From Pseudomonadota bacterium (GTDB lineage: Bacteria; Pseudomonadota; Alphaproteobacteria; Caulobacterales; Caulobacteraceae): a stretch of 64,000 nt of DNA. The DNA lies in assembly GCA_023412655.1 (NCBI GenBank), contig JAEYNH010000207.1:1-64000 (forward strand). The letters are read 5' to 3'. Below the pieces are notes generated by a model. The model did not search any database, had not been told where the DNA came from, and saw only the letters and a list, made by a program, of their open reading frames with translations. A program made the translations under genes and the position numbers. Shown here in pieces: positions 9,609 to 20,166 of the stretch. Numbering within the stretch: position 1 is the first letter of the stretch; the number at the start of each line of letters is the position of its first letter.

Positions 9609-10675
9609 GAGACGGGATGCGACTGAAGTTCACCATTCTTCCGCTGATCGCAGCTCTGGCCCTGAGTGCTTGCCAGAAGCCGGAGCCGGCGCCCGCGGCG
9701 GCCGAGGAGGGCCGGAGCGTCCGGGTGCTGCGGCTGGAGCCGAGGCCCATGGCCGGGGCGATCACCGGCTCGGGCGACCTCGTGCCCCGGGAAGAGGCGG
9801 CGGTGGCGCCGGAAGTGACCGGCTATCGCGTGCTGCGCGTCCTGGCGGACGTGGGCGACTATGTGCGCGCCGGCCAGACGCTGGTGCAGCTCGACCCGGC
9901 CCTTCTGCAGGCCCAGGTGGCCCAGGCGGAGGCCCAGGCGGCCCAGGCCCAGGACCAGGCGCGCCGGGTGGAAGGTCTCGACGGCGAAGGCGTGGTGGCC
10001 CAGGAGCAGATCGCTCAGCGGCGGTTCCAGGCCCAGGCGGCCCAGGCCAATCTGCGCGACCTGCAGACCCGGCTGCGCAAGATGGCGGTGGTCGCTCCGG
10101 TGTCGGGCCTGGTCCTCGAGAAGACGGTGCGGCCGGGCGACCTGGCCGCCGGCTCGGGCACGCCCTGGTTCCGCATCGCCCGCGACGGGCAGATCGAACT
10201 GGCGGCCGACCTCAGCGAGGACGCCCTGGCCCGCATCCGGCCGGGCCAGGTGGCGGTGGTGACCCTGCCCAGCGGCGCCCAGGTGCAGGGCCGTGTGCGG
10301 ATCGTCAGCCCGCAGATCGATCCTCAGAGCAAGCTGGGCGAGGTGCGCGTCACCCTGCCGGTGCGCAGCGACATCCGCGCGGGCGGCTTCGCCCAGGCGA
10401 CGTTCGAGGGCGTCTCGGCCCCGGTGCTGGCGGTGCCGGAATCGGCGGTGCGCTACGACGCCAACGGCGCCAGCGTCATGGTGGTTGGCAAGGACAACCG
10501 GGTCCAGCGCGTGGCGGTGCAGACCGGCCAGCGCGCCAATGGGATGGTCGAGATCGTCCGTGGTCCGCCCGCCGGCTCGCTGGTGGTGCAGAACGCGGCC
10601 GCCTTCCTGCTGGACGGCGATCCGGTGCGCCCGGTGCTGGGTGACGCCGCCGCCACCCCCGGAGCCAAGCGATGA
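9605..10675 (+). CDS. efflux RND transporter periplasmic adaptor (membrane fusion) subunit
   Basis: A 356-residue membrane-fusion protein. The N-terminus (MRLKFTILPLIAALALSAC from the second ATG) is again a lipoprotein signal with ALSAC. Residues about 55-190 contain the biotinyl-lipoyl-like motifs (DLVPREEAAVAPEVTGY, then VLADVGDYVRAGQTLVQLD) flanking a short alpha-hairpin rich in QAQAAQAQ. Beta-barrel and proximal domains follow. It links the inner-membrane pump to the NodT channel. The ATG at 9605 overlaps the nodT stop (ATGA); an alternative start is 9617. The stop overlaps the RND pump start by four bases, so this is a tightly coupled operon. Confidence 0.93.
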   Translation: MRDGMRLKFTILPLIAALALSACQKPEPAPAAAEEGRSVRVLRLEPRPMAGAITGSGDLVPREEAAVAPEVTGYRVLRVLADVGDYVRAGQTLVQLDPALLQAQVAQAEAQAAQAQDQARRVEGLDGEGVVAQEQIAQRRFQAQAAQANLRDLQTRLRKMAVVAPVSGLVLEKTVRPGDLAAGSGTPWFRIARDGQIELAADLSEDALARIRPGQVAVVTLPSGAQVQGRVRIVSPQIDPQSKLGEVRVTLPVRSDIRAGGFAQATFEGVSAPVLAVPESAVRYDANGASVMVVGKDNRVQRVAVQTGQRANGMVEIVRGPPAGSLVVQNAAAFLLDGDPVRPVLGDAAATPGAKR

Positions 10676-13600
10676 GCGAGCAAGGCGCGGGGCACGGCGG
10701 CTTCGCCATCTCGGCCTGGGCGATCCGCAACCCCGTCCCGGTCACCCTGCTGTTCATCGGCCTGGTGATCGCCGGGCTGCTTTCGTACAGCCGGCTGCCG
10801 GTCAAGCAGTTCCCCAACATCCAGTTTCCGGTGGTGGCCGTCACCATCACCCAGTCGGGCGCCGCGCCCGGCGAGATGGAGACCCAGATCACCCGGCCGG
10901 TGGAGGACGCCATCGCCGGGATCACCGGCGTCGACAATGTCCAGTCGGTGGTGACCCAGGGGGTCTCGACGACCTCGATCCAGTTCAACATGGGCGAGGA
11001 CCTGCAGAAGAAGACCGACGAGGTCCGGGCCAAGATCGACCAGACCCGTCAGGTGCTGCCCCGGGACATCGACGAGCCGCAGATCACCCAGGTCGAGATC
11101 GACAGCGCCTTCCCGATCATCACCTACGCCGTGGCGGCTCCGGCCATGTCGGACGAGCAGCTGTCGTGGTTCGTGGACGACACGATCGCTCGGGAGCTGC
11201 AGACCGCCAAGGGCGTGGCCCAGGTCACCCGGGTGGGCGGCGTGGCCCGTGAGATCAACGTGGTCATCGATCCGGTGCGGCTGGCGGCCCGCGGCCTGAC
11301 GGCGGCGCAGGTGAACAACGCCCTCAGCAGCTTCCAGCTCGACGCCCCGGGGGGCCGGCTGGAGGTGGGCGGCCGCGAACAGACCGTCCGCGTGCTGGGC
11401 TCGGTGCAGACCGTCGAGCAGCTGCGCCGGATGACCATCCCCACGGGGACCGGCGGCTATGTGCGCCTGTCCGACGTGGCCGACATCGGGGACGGCGCCT
11501 CCGAGGCCCGGGGCTTCGCGCGCCTGAACGGCCAGCCGGTGGTGGGCTTCCAGGTGGCCAAGACCAAGGACGCCTCCGACGTCGACACCGAGGATGCGGT
11601 GAACGAGAAGCTGGCGGAGCTGGCGAAGGCCTATCCGGGCGTCACCTTCACCAAGATCTACGCCTCGGTGGACGAGACCCGGGCCAACTTCCGCGCCACC
11701 CAGCACGTGCTGGTGGAAGGGATGCTGCTGGCCGGCCTGGTGGTGCTGCTGTTCCTGAGGGAATGGCGGGCGACCCTGATCAGCGTCGTGGCCATGCCGA
11801 TCTCGCTGATCCCCACCTTCTTCGTCATGGAGCTGGCCGGCTTCTCCCTGAACCTGGTCACCCTGCTGGCCCTGACCCTGGTGATCGGCATCCTCGTCGA
11901 CGACGCCATCGTCGAGATCGAGAACATCGAGAAGCGGGTGGCCCAGGGCGTGCGGCCCTATCAGGCCGCCCTGCAGGGGGCGGACGCCATCGGCCTGGCG
12001 GTGGTGGCGACCACCTTCGCCATCGTGGTGGTGTTCACCCCGGTGAGCTTCATGCCCGGCATCCCCGGGCAGTTCTTCAAGGAGTTCGGCCTGACCGTCT
12101 CGGTGGCGGTGCTGTTCTCGCTGCTGGTGGCCCGGATGGTCACCCCGCTGATGGCCGCCTACTTCCTGAAGCCGGCCGCCAAGCCCCATGCCCGCAAGCC
12201 GTTCAAAGGCCTCTATCGCAACGCCCTGGAATGGGCCCTGGCGCACCGGATCATCGCCGCCGTCGCCGGGCTCCTGATGTTCTTCGGCTCGCTGATGCTG
12301 GTGCCGCTGCTGCCCACCGGCTTCCAGCCTGCGGGCGACCCCGACTACATCTACGTCAATGTCCAGGGCCCGCCCGGCGCGACCCTGCACGACATGGAGA
12401 CTGCCACCCAGGCCGTCACCCGGGTGATGAAGGCCCAGCCCGAGGTTACCGACGTCTTCACCCAGGTGGGCTCCACCGTGGCGAACTTCGGCCCGGGCGG
12501 CGGCCCCGGCGGCAGCGACGTCAGGTCGGGCACCATCACGGTGCTGCTGAAGTCCGACCGCAAGGTCACGGGCGCCGAGCTGAAGGACCGGGTGCGCCAG
12601 CAGATCGCGGCCATTCCCGATGTGCGGCTGAACTTCCTGGATTCGCAGGGCTCGGCCGGCTTCCAGCAGGTGCTCACCGGCCGGGATCCCGCCGCCCTGG
12701 ACGCCGCCGCCCTCGAACTCGAGCGGCAGATGCGCAACGTGAAGGAAGTGGTGGATCCGCGGCCGGCCAATCCGCCGGTCGGGCCCGAGGTGGTGATCCG
12801 TCCGCGGCCGGATGAGGCGGCGCGCCTCGGCGTCTCGGTGGCGACCATCGCCCAGGCGGCGCGGGTGGCCACGGTGGGGGACATCGACGCCAATGTGGCC
12901 AAGCTGAACGAGGGCGAACGCCGTATCCCGATCCGCATCCGCCTGCCCGACAACGCCCGGGCCGACATCGAGCAGATCCGCCAGCTGCGCCTGCCCACGG
13001 CCACCGGCGGCGTCACCACCCTCGGGGCGGTGGCCGACGTGGAGTTCCAGGCCGGTCCGGCCCGGATCGACCGCCTGAACCGAGAGCGCCAGATCACCGT
13101 ACAGGCCGAGATGGCGGACGGCGTCGAACTGGGCGAGGCGACCAATGCGGTCCACGCCCTGCCGATCATGAAGAACCTGCCGGCCGGGGTTCGCCCGGGC
13201 GCGGTGGGCGACGCCGAGGCCATGCAGGAGATGTTCGGCGGGTTCGTGGTGGCTTTCGCCACCGCCATCTTCCTGATGTTCGCCGTGCTGGTGCTGCTGT
13301 TCCGTAGCTTCTTCAAGCCGATCGTCATCCTGGCGGCCCTGCCGCTGGCGGTGGGCGGGGCGTTCATCGGCCTCCTGCTGTTCAACCTCTCGCTCTCGAT
13401 CCCCTCGCTGATCGGCTTCCTGATGCTGATGGGGCTGGCGGCGAAGAACTCCATCCTGCTGGTGGAATACGCCATCGAGCGCGAGCGCGAGGGCATGAGC
13501 CAGCACGATGCGCTGATCGACGCCTGCGCCGAGCGCGCCCGGCCGATCATCATGACCACCGTGGCCATGGCCGCCGGCATGCTGCCCACGGCCATGGCGC

Positions 13601-13803
13601 TGGAGAAGGGCGCCGAGTTCCGCCAGCCGATGGCCATCGCCGTAATCGGGGGCCTGATCACCTCGACGATCCTGTCGCTGGTGCTGGTGCCGGTGGTCTA
13701 CCGCTTCGTGGACGATTTCGAGAACTGGATCCGGCCCCGGGCGGCGAAGCTGATCACCCCGCGGGATGAGCCGCGTCCGGTGGCGCCCGAGGACCGGCTT
13801 TAG
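10672..13803 (+). CDS. efflux RND transporter permease subunit (HAE1/AcrB-like)
   Basis: A 1043-residue proton-driven inner-membrane pump with the usual 12 transmembrane segments and two large periplasmic loops. The N-terminus IRNPVPVTLLFIGLVIAGLL is TM1. TM4 carries the proton-relay aspartate pair in GILVDDAIVEIENIEKRV, and TM10 has the essential lysine in LAAKNSILLVEYAIERE. GSxQT and PTGFQPAGDPDYI segments match hydrophobic/amphiphilic efflux members. It works with the two preceding genes as a tripartite drug or solvent exporter, probably controlled by the divergent TetR. The stop is followed after 24 bases by a small GC hairpin. Confidence 0.96.
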   Translation: MSEQGAGHGGFAISAWAIRNPVPVTLLFIGLVIAGLLSYSRLPVKQFPNIQFPVVAVTITQSGAAPGEMETQITRPVEDAIAGITGVDNVQSVVTQGVSTTSIQFNMGEDLQKKTDEVRAKIDQTRQVLPRDIDEPQITQVEIDSAFPIITYAVAAPAMSDEQLSWFVDDTIARELQTAKGVAQVTRVGGVAREINVVIDPVRLAARGLTAAQVNNALSSFQLDAPGGRLEVGGREQTVRVLGSVQTVEQLRRMTIPTGTGGYVRLSDVADIGDGASEARGFARLNGQPVVGFQVAKTKDASDVDTEDAVNEKLAELAKAYPGVTFTKIYASVDETRANFRATQHVLVEGMLLAGLVVLLFLREWRATLISVVAMPISLIPTFFVMELAGFSLNLVTLLALTLVIGILVDDAIVEIENIEKRVAQGVRPYQAALQGADAIGLAVVATTFAIVVVFTPVSFMPGIPGQFFKEFGLTVSVAVLFSLLVARMVTPLMAAYFLKPAAKPHARKPFKGLYRNALEWALAHRIIAAVAGLLMFFGSLMLVPLLPTGFQPAGDPDYIYVNVQGPPGATLHDMETATQAVTRVMKAQPEVTDVFTQVGSTVANFGPGGGPGGSDVRSGTITVLLKSDRKVTGAELKDRVRQQIAAIPDVRLNFLDSQGSAGFQQVLTGRDPAALDAAALELERQMRNVKEVVDPRPANPPVGPEVVIRPRPDEAARLGVSVATIAQAARVATVGDIDANVAKLNEGERRIPIRIRLPDNARADIEQIRQLRLPTATGGVTTLGAVADVEFQAGPARIDRLNRERQITVQAEMADGVELGEATNAVHALPIMKNLPAGVRPGAVGDAEAMQEMFGGFVVAFATAIFLMFAVLVLLFRSFFKPIVILAALPLAVGGAFIGLLLFNLSLSIPSLIGFLMLMGLAAKNSILLVEYAIEREREGMSQHDALIDACAERARPIIMTTVAMAAGMLPTAMALEKGAEFRQPMAIAVIGGLITSTILSLVLVPVVYRFVDDFENWIRPRAAKLITPRDEPRPVAPEDRL

Positions 13804-13827
13804 CCTTGACTGTGCAGGGTGGGTCAG

Positions 13828-13843
13828 GCCCGCCTGTGCGGGC
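13828..13843 (+). terminator. GC hairpin after the RND operon
   Basis: Perfect six-base arms GCCCGC and GCGGGC around a CTGT loop lie just after the RND stop. No T-tract follows, so it is at best a weak or Rho-assisted terminator; it may instead only separate the operon from the membrane-protein gene 23 bases on. Confidence 0.3.
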
Positions 13844-13866
13844 GGCAGGATCATAGGGGCAGCGGA

Positions 13867-14745
13867 ATGGCCGGGTTCTCCATCGATACGGCGCTGAAGT
13901 CGGGCTTCGGGCTGGCCCGGCGCCAGCCCCTGGCGGTGCTCGTCTGGGGCGTCGTGTATGCCCTCGTCGGCCTCCTGACCGAGGCGATCGCCGCCGGCCC
14001 CGCCCTGCCGGAATACCTCCGACTGCTGCAGGACGATCCGGATGGCGCCGCCCTGTTCCTGGAGAAGGCCGCCGAGGCCAACGGGCTCATCGCGCTGGGG
14101 CCCATGCTGCTGGTCAGCGCGATGGCCGCGGCCCTGGTCCATGGTGCGGTGGCCCGGGCGCTCCTCCATCCGGAAGAGCGCGGCTTCTTCTTCATGCGGC
14201 TCTCGCGGCGCGAACTGTGGCTTGGGCTCACCGTGCTTGTCCTGGCTATGGCCATGGTGGCGATCGCCTTCGCGGCGGGCATGGTGGTGATCCTCATCTC
14301 CATGGCCGGCGCCCTGTGGGGCGTCCTGGCCGGGGTCATCCTGGCCATCGGAGTGCTCTACCTCGCCGTCCGGTTCTCCACCGCCTGGGTCCAGGCCTTC
14401 GATGAACGGCGGCTGGTGCTGCGGGACGCCTGGCGGCTGACCAAGGGCCAGGGCTGGCGCCTCGTCCTGCTGGTGCTGGCGCTGCTCTTCCTGATCCTCA
14501 TCCTCTCCGCGGTGGTGCTGATCCCCGCGGGGGTGATGGCGATGGTGCTGTTCGGCGTGGCGGGCGTCGCCGGCGGCTCCGCCTCGACACTGGTCGGCGT
14601 GGTCACCCTGTTGGTCTTGCTGGTGCTCGCCAGTGGCTTCTACGGCCTGATCCTGACCCTCTCGATCGCCGCCATGGTCGAGGTCTATCGGGCCCTGAGC
14701 GCCACGCGCCTGCCCGGCGGCGAGGCGGCCGAGGTGCTCGCCTAG
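13867..14745 (+). CDS. multi-pass integral membrane protein of unknown function
   Basis: A 292-residue protein with about six hydrophobic segments (near residues 20-45, 75-100, 120-150, 150-180, 200-230 and 240-280). The start ATG at 13867 gives MAGFSIDTALKSGFGLARRQ; the open frame upstream is not needed. Alternating membrane stretches and the DAWRLTKGQGWRLVLLVL segment resemble the glycerophosphoryl-diester-phosphodiesterase membrane-domain/DUF975-like families of bacterial membrane proteins, but I cannot assign a role. It follows the RND pump by 63 bases and converges on the threonine-dehydratase gene, whose stop it overlaps by four bases. Confidence 0.75.
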   Translation: MAGFSIDTALKSGFGLARRQPLAVLVWGVVYALVGLLTEAIAAGPALPEYLRLLQDDPDGAALFLEKAAEANGLIALGPMLLVSAMAAALVHGAVARALLHPEERGFFFMRLSRRELWLGLTVLVLAMAMVAIAFAAGMVVILISMAGALWGVLAGVILAIGVLYLAVRFSTAWVQAFDERRLVLRDAWRLTKGQGWRLVLLVLALLFLILILSAVVLIPAGVMAMVLFGVAGVAGGSASTLVGVVTLLVLLVLASGFYGLILTLSIAAMVEVYRALSATRLPGGEAAEVLA

Positions 14746-15722
14746 AGCTCGCCGCGCAGGACCTGGGCGAACTGTTCGGGATCCACATTGCCGCCCGACA
14801 GCAGCAGGGCCACGGTCTCGCCGGGCCTTGCCGGCAGCTTGGACGCCAGCAGGGCCGCAAGGCTCACCGCCCCGCCCGGCTCCACCACCAGCTTGAGCGT
14901 CGAGAAGGCGTAGCGCATGGCCTCCGTCACCTCGGCGTCGGTGACGGTGATCACCGACGACAGGGTGCGCCGCATGATCGGGAAGGTGATCTCGCCCACG
15001 AACGGGCTCTCCAGGGCGTCGCACAGCGACCGGCCGGTCGCCTTCTGAACCACGATCTCGCCGCGCTCGAGGGACTTGGCGGCGTCGTCGAAGCCGGCCG
15101 GCTCGACGCCCACGATCCGGGTGTCCGGCGACAGGTGCTTCACCGCGGTTCCCAGGCCGGCGATCAGCCCGCCGCCGCTGATCCCCGTCGCCACCAGGTC
15201 CAGCCGGGCGCCCAGGGCGCTCGCCTGCCGGACCAGCTCCAGCCCGGCCGTCCCCTGGCCGGCGACGATATGCGGGTCGTCGAAGGCCGGGACCACCACG
15301 GCACCGCGCTCCTGGGAGATTCTGGTGGCGATGGCCTCGCGGCTCTCGGTCAGCCGGTCGTAGAACAGCACCTCGGCGCCGTAGCCCCGGGTGGCCGCCA
15401 CCTTCACGGCGGGAGCGTCCCTGGGCATGACGATCACCGCCGGGACGCCCAGCAGCTTCGCCGCCAGCGCCACGCCCTGGGCATGGTTGCCGGACGAGAA
15501 GGCCACCACACCCCGGCGCCGCTCATCCTCCGTGAGCTGGACCAGGCGGTTGTAGGCGCCGCGGAACTTGAAGGCGCCCACCCGCTGCAGGGTCTCGGGC
15601 TTGATCAGCACCCGCAGGCCGGTGCGCTCGTTCAGCGCCGGGCTCTCGACCAGCGGGGTCTCGATGGCGACGCCCTTAAGTCGCTCCGCGGCGGCCTCGA
15701 TGTCCCGGAAGCTGACGCTCAC
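14742..15722 (-). CDS. threonine/serine dehydratase family PLP enzyme
   Basis: A 326-residue fold-type II pyridoxal-phosphate enzyme. The PLP lysine is in [21 protein letters not shown] binds cofactor phosphate and substrate, and [10 protein letters not shown] is the glycine-rich loop. It lacks a C-terminal ACT regulatory domain, so it resembles catabolic threonine ammonia-lyase, serine racemase or 3-hydroxyaspartate ammonia-lyase rather than feedback-controlled IlvA. The start is the GTG at 15722, overlapping the stop of the VOC gene by four bases (GTGA). The exact substrate cannot be decided from sequence alone. Confidence 0.88.
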   Translation of the reverse strand: MSVSFRDIEAAAERLKGVAIETPLVESPALNERTGLRVLIKPETLQRVGAFKFRGAYNRLVQLTEDERRRGVVAFSSGNHAQGVALAAKLLGVPAVIVMPRDAPAVKVAATRGYGAEVLFYDRLTESREAIATRISQERGAVVVPAFDDPHIVAGQGTAGLELVRQASALGARLDLVATGISGGGLIAGLGTAVKHLSPDTRIVGVEPAGFDDAAKSLERGEIVVQKATGRSLCDALESPFVGEITFPIMRRTLSSVITVTDAEVTEAMRYAFSTLKLVVEPGGAVSLAALLASKLPARPGETVALLLSGGNVDPEQFAQVLRGEL

Positions 15723-16138
15723 CGCGCGAACACCATGGCGTCGTCGGCGAAGGCCTTGAACTCCAGGGCGTTGCCGGAGGGGTCGAGGAAGAACATGGTC
15801 GCCTGCTCTCCGGGCTGCCCCTTGAAGCGGATCTGCGGGGAGATGACGAACTCCACCCCCGCCGCCTGCAGCCGCTCGGCCAGTTCGTGCCAGTCGGGCA
15901 GGGACAGGATGACGCCGAAGTGGCGCACCGGCACGTCCTCGCCGTCCACCGGATTGGTGGCGCGGCGCCCGATCTCGTCCGGCGCGAGGTGGGCGACGAT
16001 CTGATGTCCGTGGAAATCGAAGTCGATCCACTCGGGGCTGGAGCGACCCTCCGGGCAGCCCAGCAGGCCGCCGTAGAACGCCCGGGCCTCCTCCAGGTCG
16101 CGGACGGGGAAGGCCAGGTGGAAGCGCGGGATGTCCAT
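15719..16138 (-). CDS. VOC (glyoxalase/bleomycin-resistance fold) family protein
   Basis: A 139-residue vicinal-oxygen-chelate protein of the YQK1/TglI-like dioxygenase-related group. It begins [20 protein letters not shown], with [14 protein letters not shown] and, near the end, [15 protein letters not shown], the classic VOC metal-site glutamate strand. HLAFPV supplies the first histidine and VRHFGVIL another. The start ATG at 16138 follows the family boundary; the longer frame upstream has no support. It is translationally coupled to the threonine-dehydratase-like gene, but no shared pathway is evident. Confidence 0.87.
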   Translation of the reverse strand: MDIPRFHLAFPVRDLEEARAFYGGLLGCPEGRSSPEWIDFDFHGHQIVAHLAPDEIGRRATNPVDGEDVPVRHFGVILSLPDWHELAERLQAAGVEFVISPQIRFKGQPGEQATMFFLDPSGNALEFKAFADDAMVFAR

Positions 16139-16163
16139 GATCGCCTGATAACGCCGGGGCGCC

Positions 16164-16191
16164 TTGAGGGCGAGGGCCACTTGGTCTAAAC
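16164..16191 (+). promoter_or_regulatory. possible housekeeping promoter upstream of purA
   Basis: TTGAGGG at 16164-16170 and CTAAAC at 16186-16191 with about 14 bases between resemble the Caulobacter housekeeping pattern (TTGaCGS, 10-14 bases, GCTANAWC). It lies about 90 bases before the purA start. The match is imperfect. Confidence 0.3.
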
Positions 16192-16278
16192 GGGCGCCGC
16201 AATCGATCCCCGCCTCCCCGCCGAGCACCTGTCGAAGGGCCGGGAGGCGTCAGCCTGGCAGGTGGAAGGATCGTACCC

Positions 16279-17565
<1,287 letters not shown>

Positions 17566-17646
17566 GAAAGCACCCCGCGGGGCGGGGCCGATTCGGGGTT
17601 CGTTTACGCAAGGGGTCGTATCGAACGGAGCCGGGAGAGGGTTTCC

Positions 17647-18456
17647 GTGTTCGACGACGACAAGAGAACGATCCGGCGGATGGCCCCGCACCTCCAGCGG
17701 GTGCTGATCGTCGATCCGCAGCCGACCAGCGCGGCCATGGTGGGCGAGGCGATGCGCAACATCGCCCGTTCCCAGACTTGGATCGCAACCACTCCCGAGC
17801 GCGGCCTGAAGCTGTGCGAGACGATCGATCCGCAGGTCGTCTTCGTCGAGCTGATGTTCGAGAAGATGAGCGGGGTCGACTTCACCAAGCGTCTGCGCCG
17901 AAGCCGCTCCCAGGCCCGGCAGGCGCCGGTGATCATGGTGACCAGCACGGCCACCGCGGCCAGCATCCTCGCGGCCCGCGACGCAGGGGTTCACGAATTC
18001 CTGCGGCGGCCCTTCACCATGAAGGACCTGCTACGGCGGCTGGAAGCGGTGACGCTGCGCCAGCGCGACTGGATCGAGGCGGTGGGCTACGTCGGCCCCG
18101 ACCGGCGCCGGTTCAATTCAGGCGACTACACGGGGCCGCTGAAGCGCCGCTCGGATAACCGCGCGACGCCCGATGCGGCGCGGCTCGCCCAGGCGCTCAA
18201 GATCCTGCGCTCGGCGGTGGCCTCGTTCGACAGCGACCCGTCCCAGGCCACCCGGGCCATCGAGACCCAGGTGCAGTCGATCCAGAAGGCGGCCACGGCG
18301 GCGGCGGATCTCAAGCTCACCACGGCGGCGGCCGAGCTCGCCCGCTACATCGTGCTGTCGCGCAAGATGGGCGTGGCGCTCACCGCCGCCGAGGTGGCGA
18401 AGCACGCCGCCGCCCTCCTGGCCTATATGCCGAAGGACGACGCGGCGGCGGCCTGA
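17647..18456 (+). CDS. degenerate receiver-domain (CheY-like) protein
   Basis: A 269-residue protein starting with GTG. Residues 17-135 form a CheY-like receiver (RVLIVDPQPTS, VVFVELMFEKMSGVDF, PVIMVTSTAT, AGVHEFLRRPFTMKDLLRRL). The phospho-acceptor Asp is Glu68, the conserved Lys before Pro-Phe is Arg, and only one acidic pocket residue (Asp23) remains, so phosphorylation by a histidine kinase is unlikely. An arginine-rich stretch follows at 148-165 (GPDRRRFNSGDYTG, LKRRS), then a helical C-terminal region. Arg-rich extensions bind c-di-GMP in Caulobacter Cle proteins, but relation to them is only a guess. It converges with rpoH, leaving seven bases between stops. Confidence 0.8.
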   Translation: MFDDDKRTIRRMAPHLQRVLIVDPQPTSAAMVGEAMRNIARSQTWIATTPERGLKLCETIDPQVVFVELMFEKMSGVDFTKRLRRSRSQARQAPVIMVTSTATAASILAARDAGVHEFLRRPFTMKDLLRRLEAVTLRQRDWIEAVGYVGPDRRRFNSGDYTGPLKRRSDNRATPDAARLAQALKILRSAVASFDSDPSQATRAIETQVQSIQKAATAAADLKLTTAAAELARYIVLSRKMGVALTAAEVAKHAAALLAYMPKDDAAAA

Positions 18457-18463
18457 GGGCCCT

Positions 18464-19351
18464 TTAGGCGTCGACCAGGTTCCGCTCTTCGGCGGCGGCG
18501 CGCATCGACTTCTGCAGCTTCTCGAAGGCGCGCACCTCGATCTGGCGCACCCGCTCACGGCTGACGCCGTATTGCGAGGCGAGTTCCTCGAGGGTCGTGG
18601 GCTCGTCCTTGAGGCGCCGCTCGGTGAGGATGTGGCGCTCGCGGTCGGTGAGCTCGGTCATCGCCTCTTCGAGCAGGCTCATGCGCAGGTTCTTCTCCTG
18701 CGTGTCGGCGACGATGCTCTCCTGGCTGGGGGTGTCTTCGTCCACCAGCCAGTCCTGCCACTCGGCCTCGGAGTCGGCCCGCAGGGGCGAGTTGAGCGAG
18801 GCGTCCCCACCCGACAGGCGCCGGTTCATGGAGATGACCTCTTCGTCCAGCACGCCGAGCTTGGTGGCGATCTGGCTCACCTGGTCCGGGCGGAGGTCGC
18901 CTTCCTGCAGGGCGGCGATCTCGGACTTGGCCTTGCGCAGGTTGAAGAACAGCTTCTTCTGCGCCGCCGTGGTGCCCATCTTCACCAGGCTCCAGGACCG
19001 CAGGATGTATTCCTGGATCGAGGCCCGGATCCACCACATGGCGTAGGTCGCCAGGCGGAAGCCCTTGTCGGGGTCGAACTTCTTCACCGCCTGCATCAGG
19101 CCGACGTTGCCCTCGGAGATCACCTCGCCGATGGGCAGGCCATAGCCGCGATAGCCCATGGCGATCTTGGCCACGAGGCGCAGGTGGCTGGTCACGAGGC
19201 GGTGCGCCGCCTCGGGGTCCTGGTGCTCGGTCCACCGCTTGGCCAGCATGAACTCCTCGTCCTTGGCCAGCATGGGGAACTTGCGGATTTCCGAAAGATA
19301 CCGGCTGAGGCCGCCTTCCGGCGACATCACGGCAAGCGCGTTCGCGGCCAT
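18464..19351 (-). CDS. rpoH: RNA polymerase sigma factor RpoH (heat-shock sigma-32)
   Basis: A 295-residue sigma factor. Region 2 reads HLRLVAKIAMGYRGYGLPIG, EVISEGNVGLMQAVKKFDPD and FRLATYAMWWIRASIQEYIL. The RpoH box, specific to heat-shock sigma factors, is QKKLFFNLRK. Region 4 has ERRLKDEPTTLEELA and QYGVSRERVRQIEVRAFEKL, the -35 recognition HTH. It directs transcription of chaperone and protease genes after protein-folding stress. The ATG at 19351 follows AAAAGGGG. The upstream region to 19686 probably carries its promoters, but I could not pick a convincing heat-shock consensus. Confidence 0.98.
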   Translation of the reverse strand: MAANALAVMSPEGGLSRYLSEIRKFPMLAKDEEFMLAKRWTEHQDPEAAHRLVTSHLRLVAKIAMGYRGYGLPIGEVISEGNVGLMQAVKKFDPDKGFRLATYAMWWIRASIQEYILRSWSLVKMGTTAAQKKLFFNLRKAKSEIAALQEGDLRPDQVSQIATKLGVLDEEVISMNRRLSGGDASLNSPLRADSEAEWQDWLVDEDTPSQESIVADTQEKNLRMSLLEEAMTELTDRERHILTERRLKDEPTTLEELASQYGVSRERVRQIEVRAFEKLQKSMRAAAEERNLVDA

Positions 19352-19686
19352 GGTAAAATCCCCTTTTCCACCGGACGTTCAGGCCGCGCGCCAACCCGAC
19401 GCGCAAAGGACCAACACCCCATCCAACCATTCAGATAAGTACGAGGTTGCGGTGACGCTAGGTCGCGGGAGGACGACCTGAATGTCCGACTGCTCTAGTG
19501 GGGCATTTTCTACGCCCCCACCATGGCGCCATCAAGGCAGGGTTTCTCACACCTGCTGTTAGCTCGGCTTGCAGGCCAGGGGCCCCTGGTGTCGGGAGCT
19601 GGCCGGCCCGTTCGTCCTCAGGCCAGATGACGGCGCCTCGTCCACCTAGATGGGGCGTCGCGGGCTCCAGCGGAAGGGACGGGAAC
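19352..19686. other. intergenic region between rpoH and the VOC/PhnB-like gene
   Basis: This 335-bp stretch separates two divergent genes. I see no small gene with coding character. A six-base-arm hairpin (GTGGGG...CCCCAC, 19498-19521) is present without a T-tract. Promoters for rpoH (minus) and the VOC gene (plus) must lie here, but none was convincing by eye. Confidence 0.5.
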
Positions 19687-20166
19687 ATGCCCAGGATCAC
19701 CAACTGCCTTTGGTTCGACCGCCAGGCCGAAGAGGCCGCCGAGTTCTATTGCGGCGTGTTCCCGAATTCGCGCATCAGCAAGGTCGCGCGCTATCCCGAC
19801 AGCATGGGCGGCGAGCGCGCCGGGACCGTGATGACCGTGGAGTTCGAACTGGACGGAGCCCCGTTCGTGGGTCTCAACGGCGGACCGGAGTTCAAGTTCG
19901 ATGAGGCGGTCAGCTTCCAGATCGACTGTCAGGATCAGGCCGAGGTCGACCACTACTGGAACGGCCTGCTCGCAGGCGGCGGCCGGGAAAGCCAGTGTGG
20001 CTGGCTGACCGACCGCTTCGGCCTGTCCTGGCAGGTGGTGCCGCGCCAGCTCATCGAACTCACCACGGGCCCTGATCGAGCCAAGGCCTCCCGGGTGTTC
20101 GCGGCGATGATGCAGATGGTCAAGCTGGACGTCGCCCAGCTCGAGGCCGCCGCCGCGGCGGCCTAG
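19687..20166 (+). CDS. VOC family protein, PhnB/3-demethylubiquinone-9 methyltransferase-like
   Basis: A 159-residue PhnB-type VOC protein. The start MPRITNCLWFDRQAEEAAEF and FYCGVFPNSRISKVARYPDS are hallmark segments, and FGLSWQVVPRQLIELTTGPD plus RVFAAMMQMVKLDVAQLEAA close the domain. These proteins are often misannotated as methyltransferases; a true enzymatic role is not known. The ATG at 19687 follows GGGACGGGAAC. Its stop overlaps the stop of the convergent pseudouridine synthase gene by four bases. Confidence 0.9.
   Translation: MPRITNCLWFDRQAEEAAEFYCGVFPNSRISKVARYPDSMGGERAGTVMTVEFELDGAPFVGLNGGPEFKFDEAVSFQIDCQDQAEVDHYWNGLLAGGGRESQCGWLTDRFGLSWQVVPRQLIELTTGPDRAKASRVFAAMMQMVKLDVAQLEAAAAAA

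Noticed and set aside
10453..15024. A very long open minus-strand frame (over 1500 codons) opposite the RND pump, and similar long antisense frames at 25983-29018 and 46326-48962
   Set aside because: They are rich in His, Gln, Arg and Gly, show no domain, and lie exactly opposite convincing genes. High GC content makes stop codons rare in the antisense third-position frame.
19498..19521. Hairpin GTGGGG...CCCCAC as a terminator near rpoH
   Set aside because: It lies upstream of both divergent genes, has only six-base arms, and no T-run, so a terminator is unlikely.
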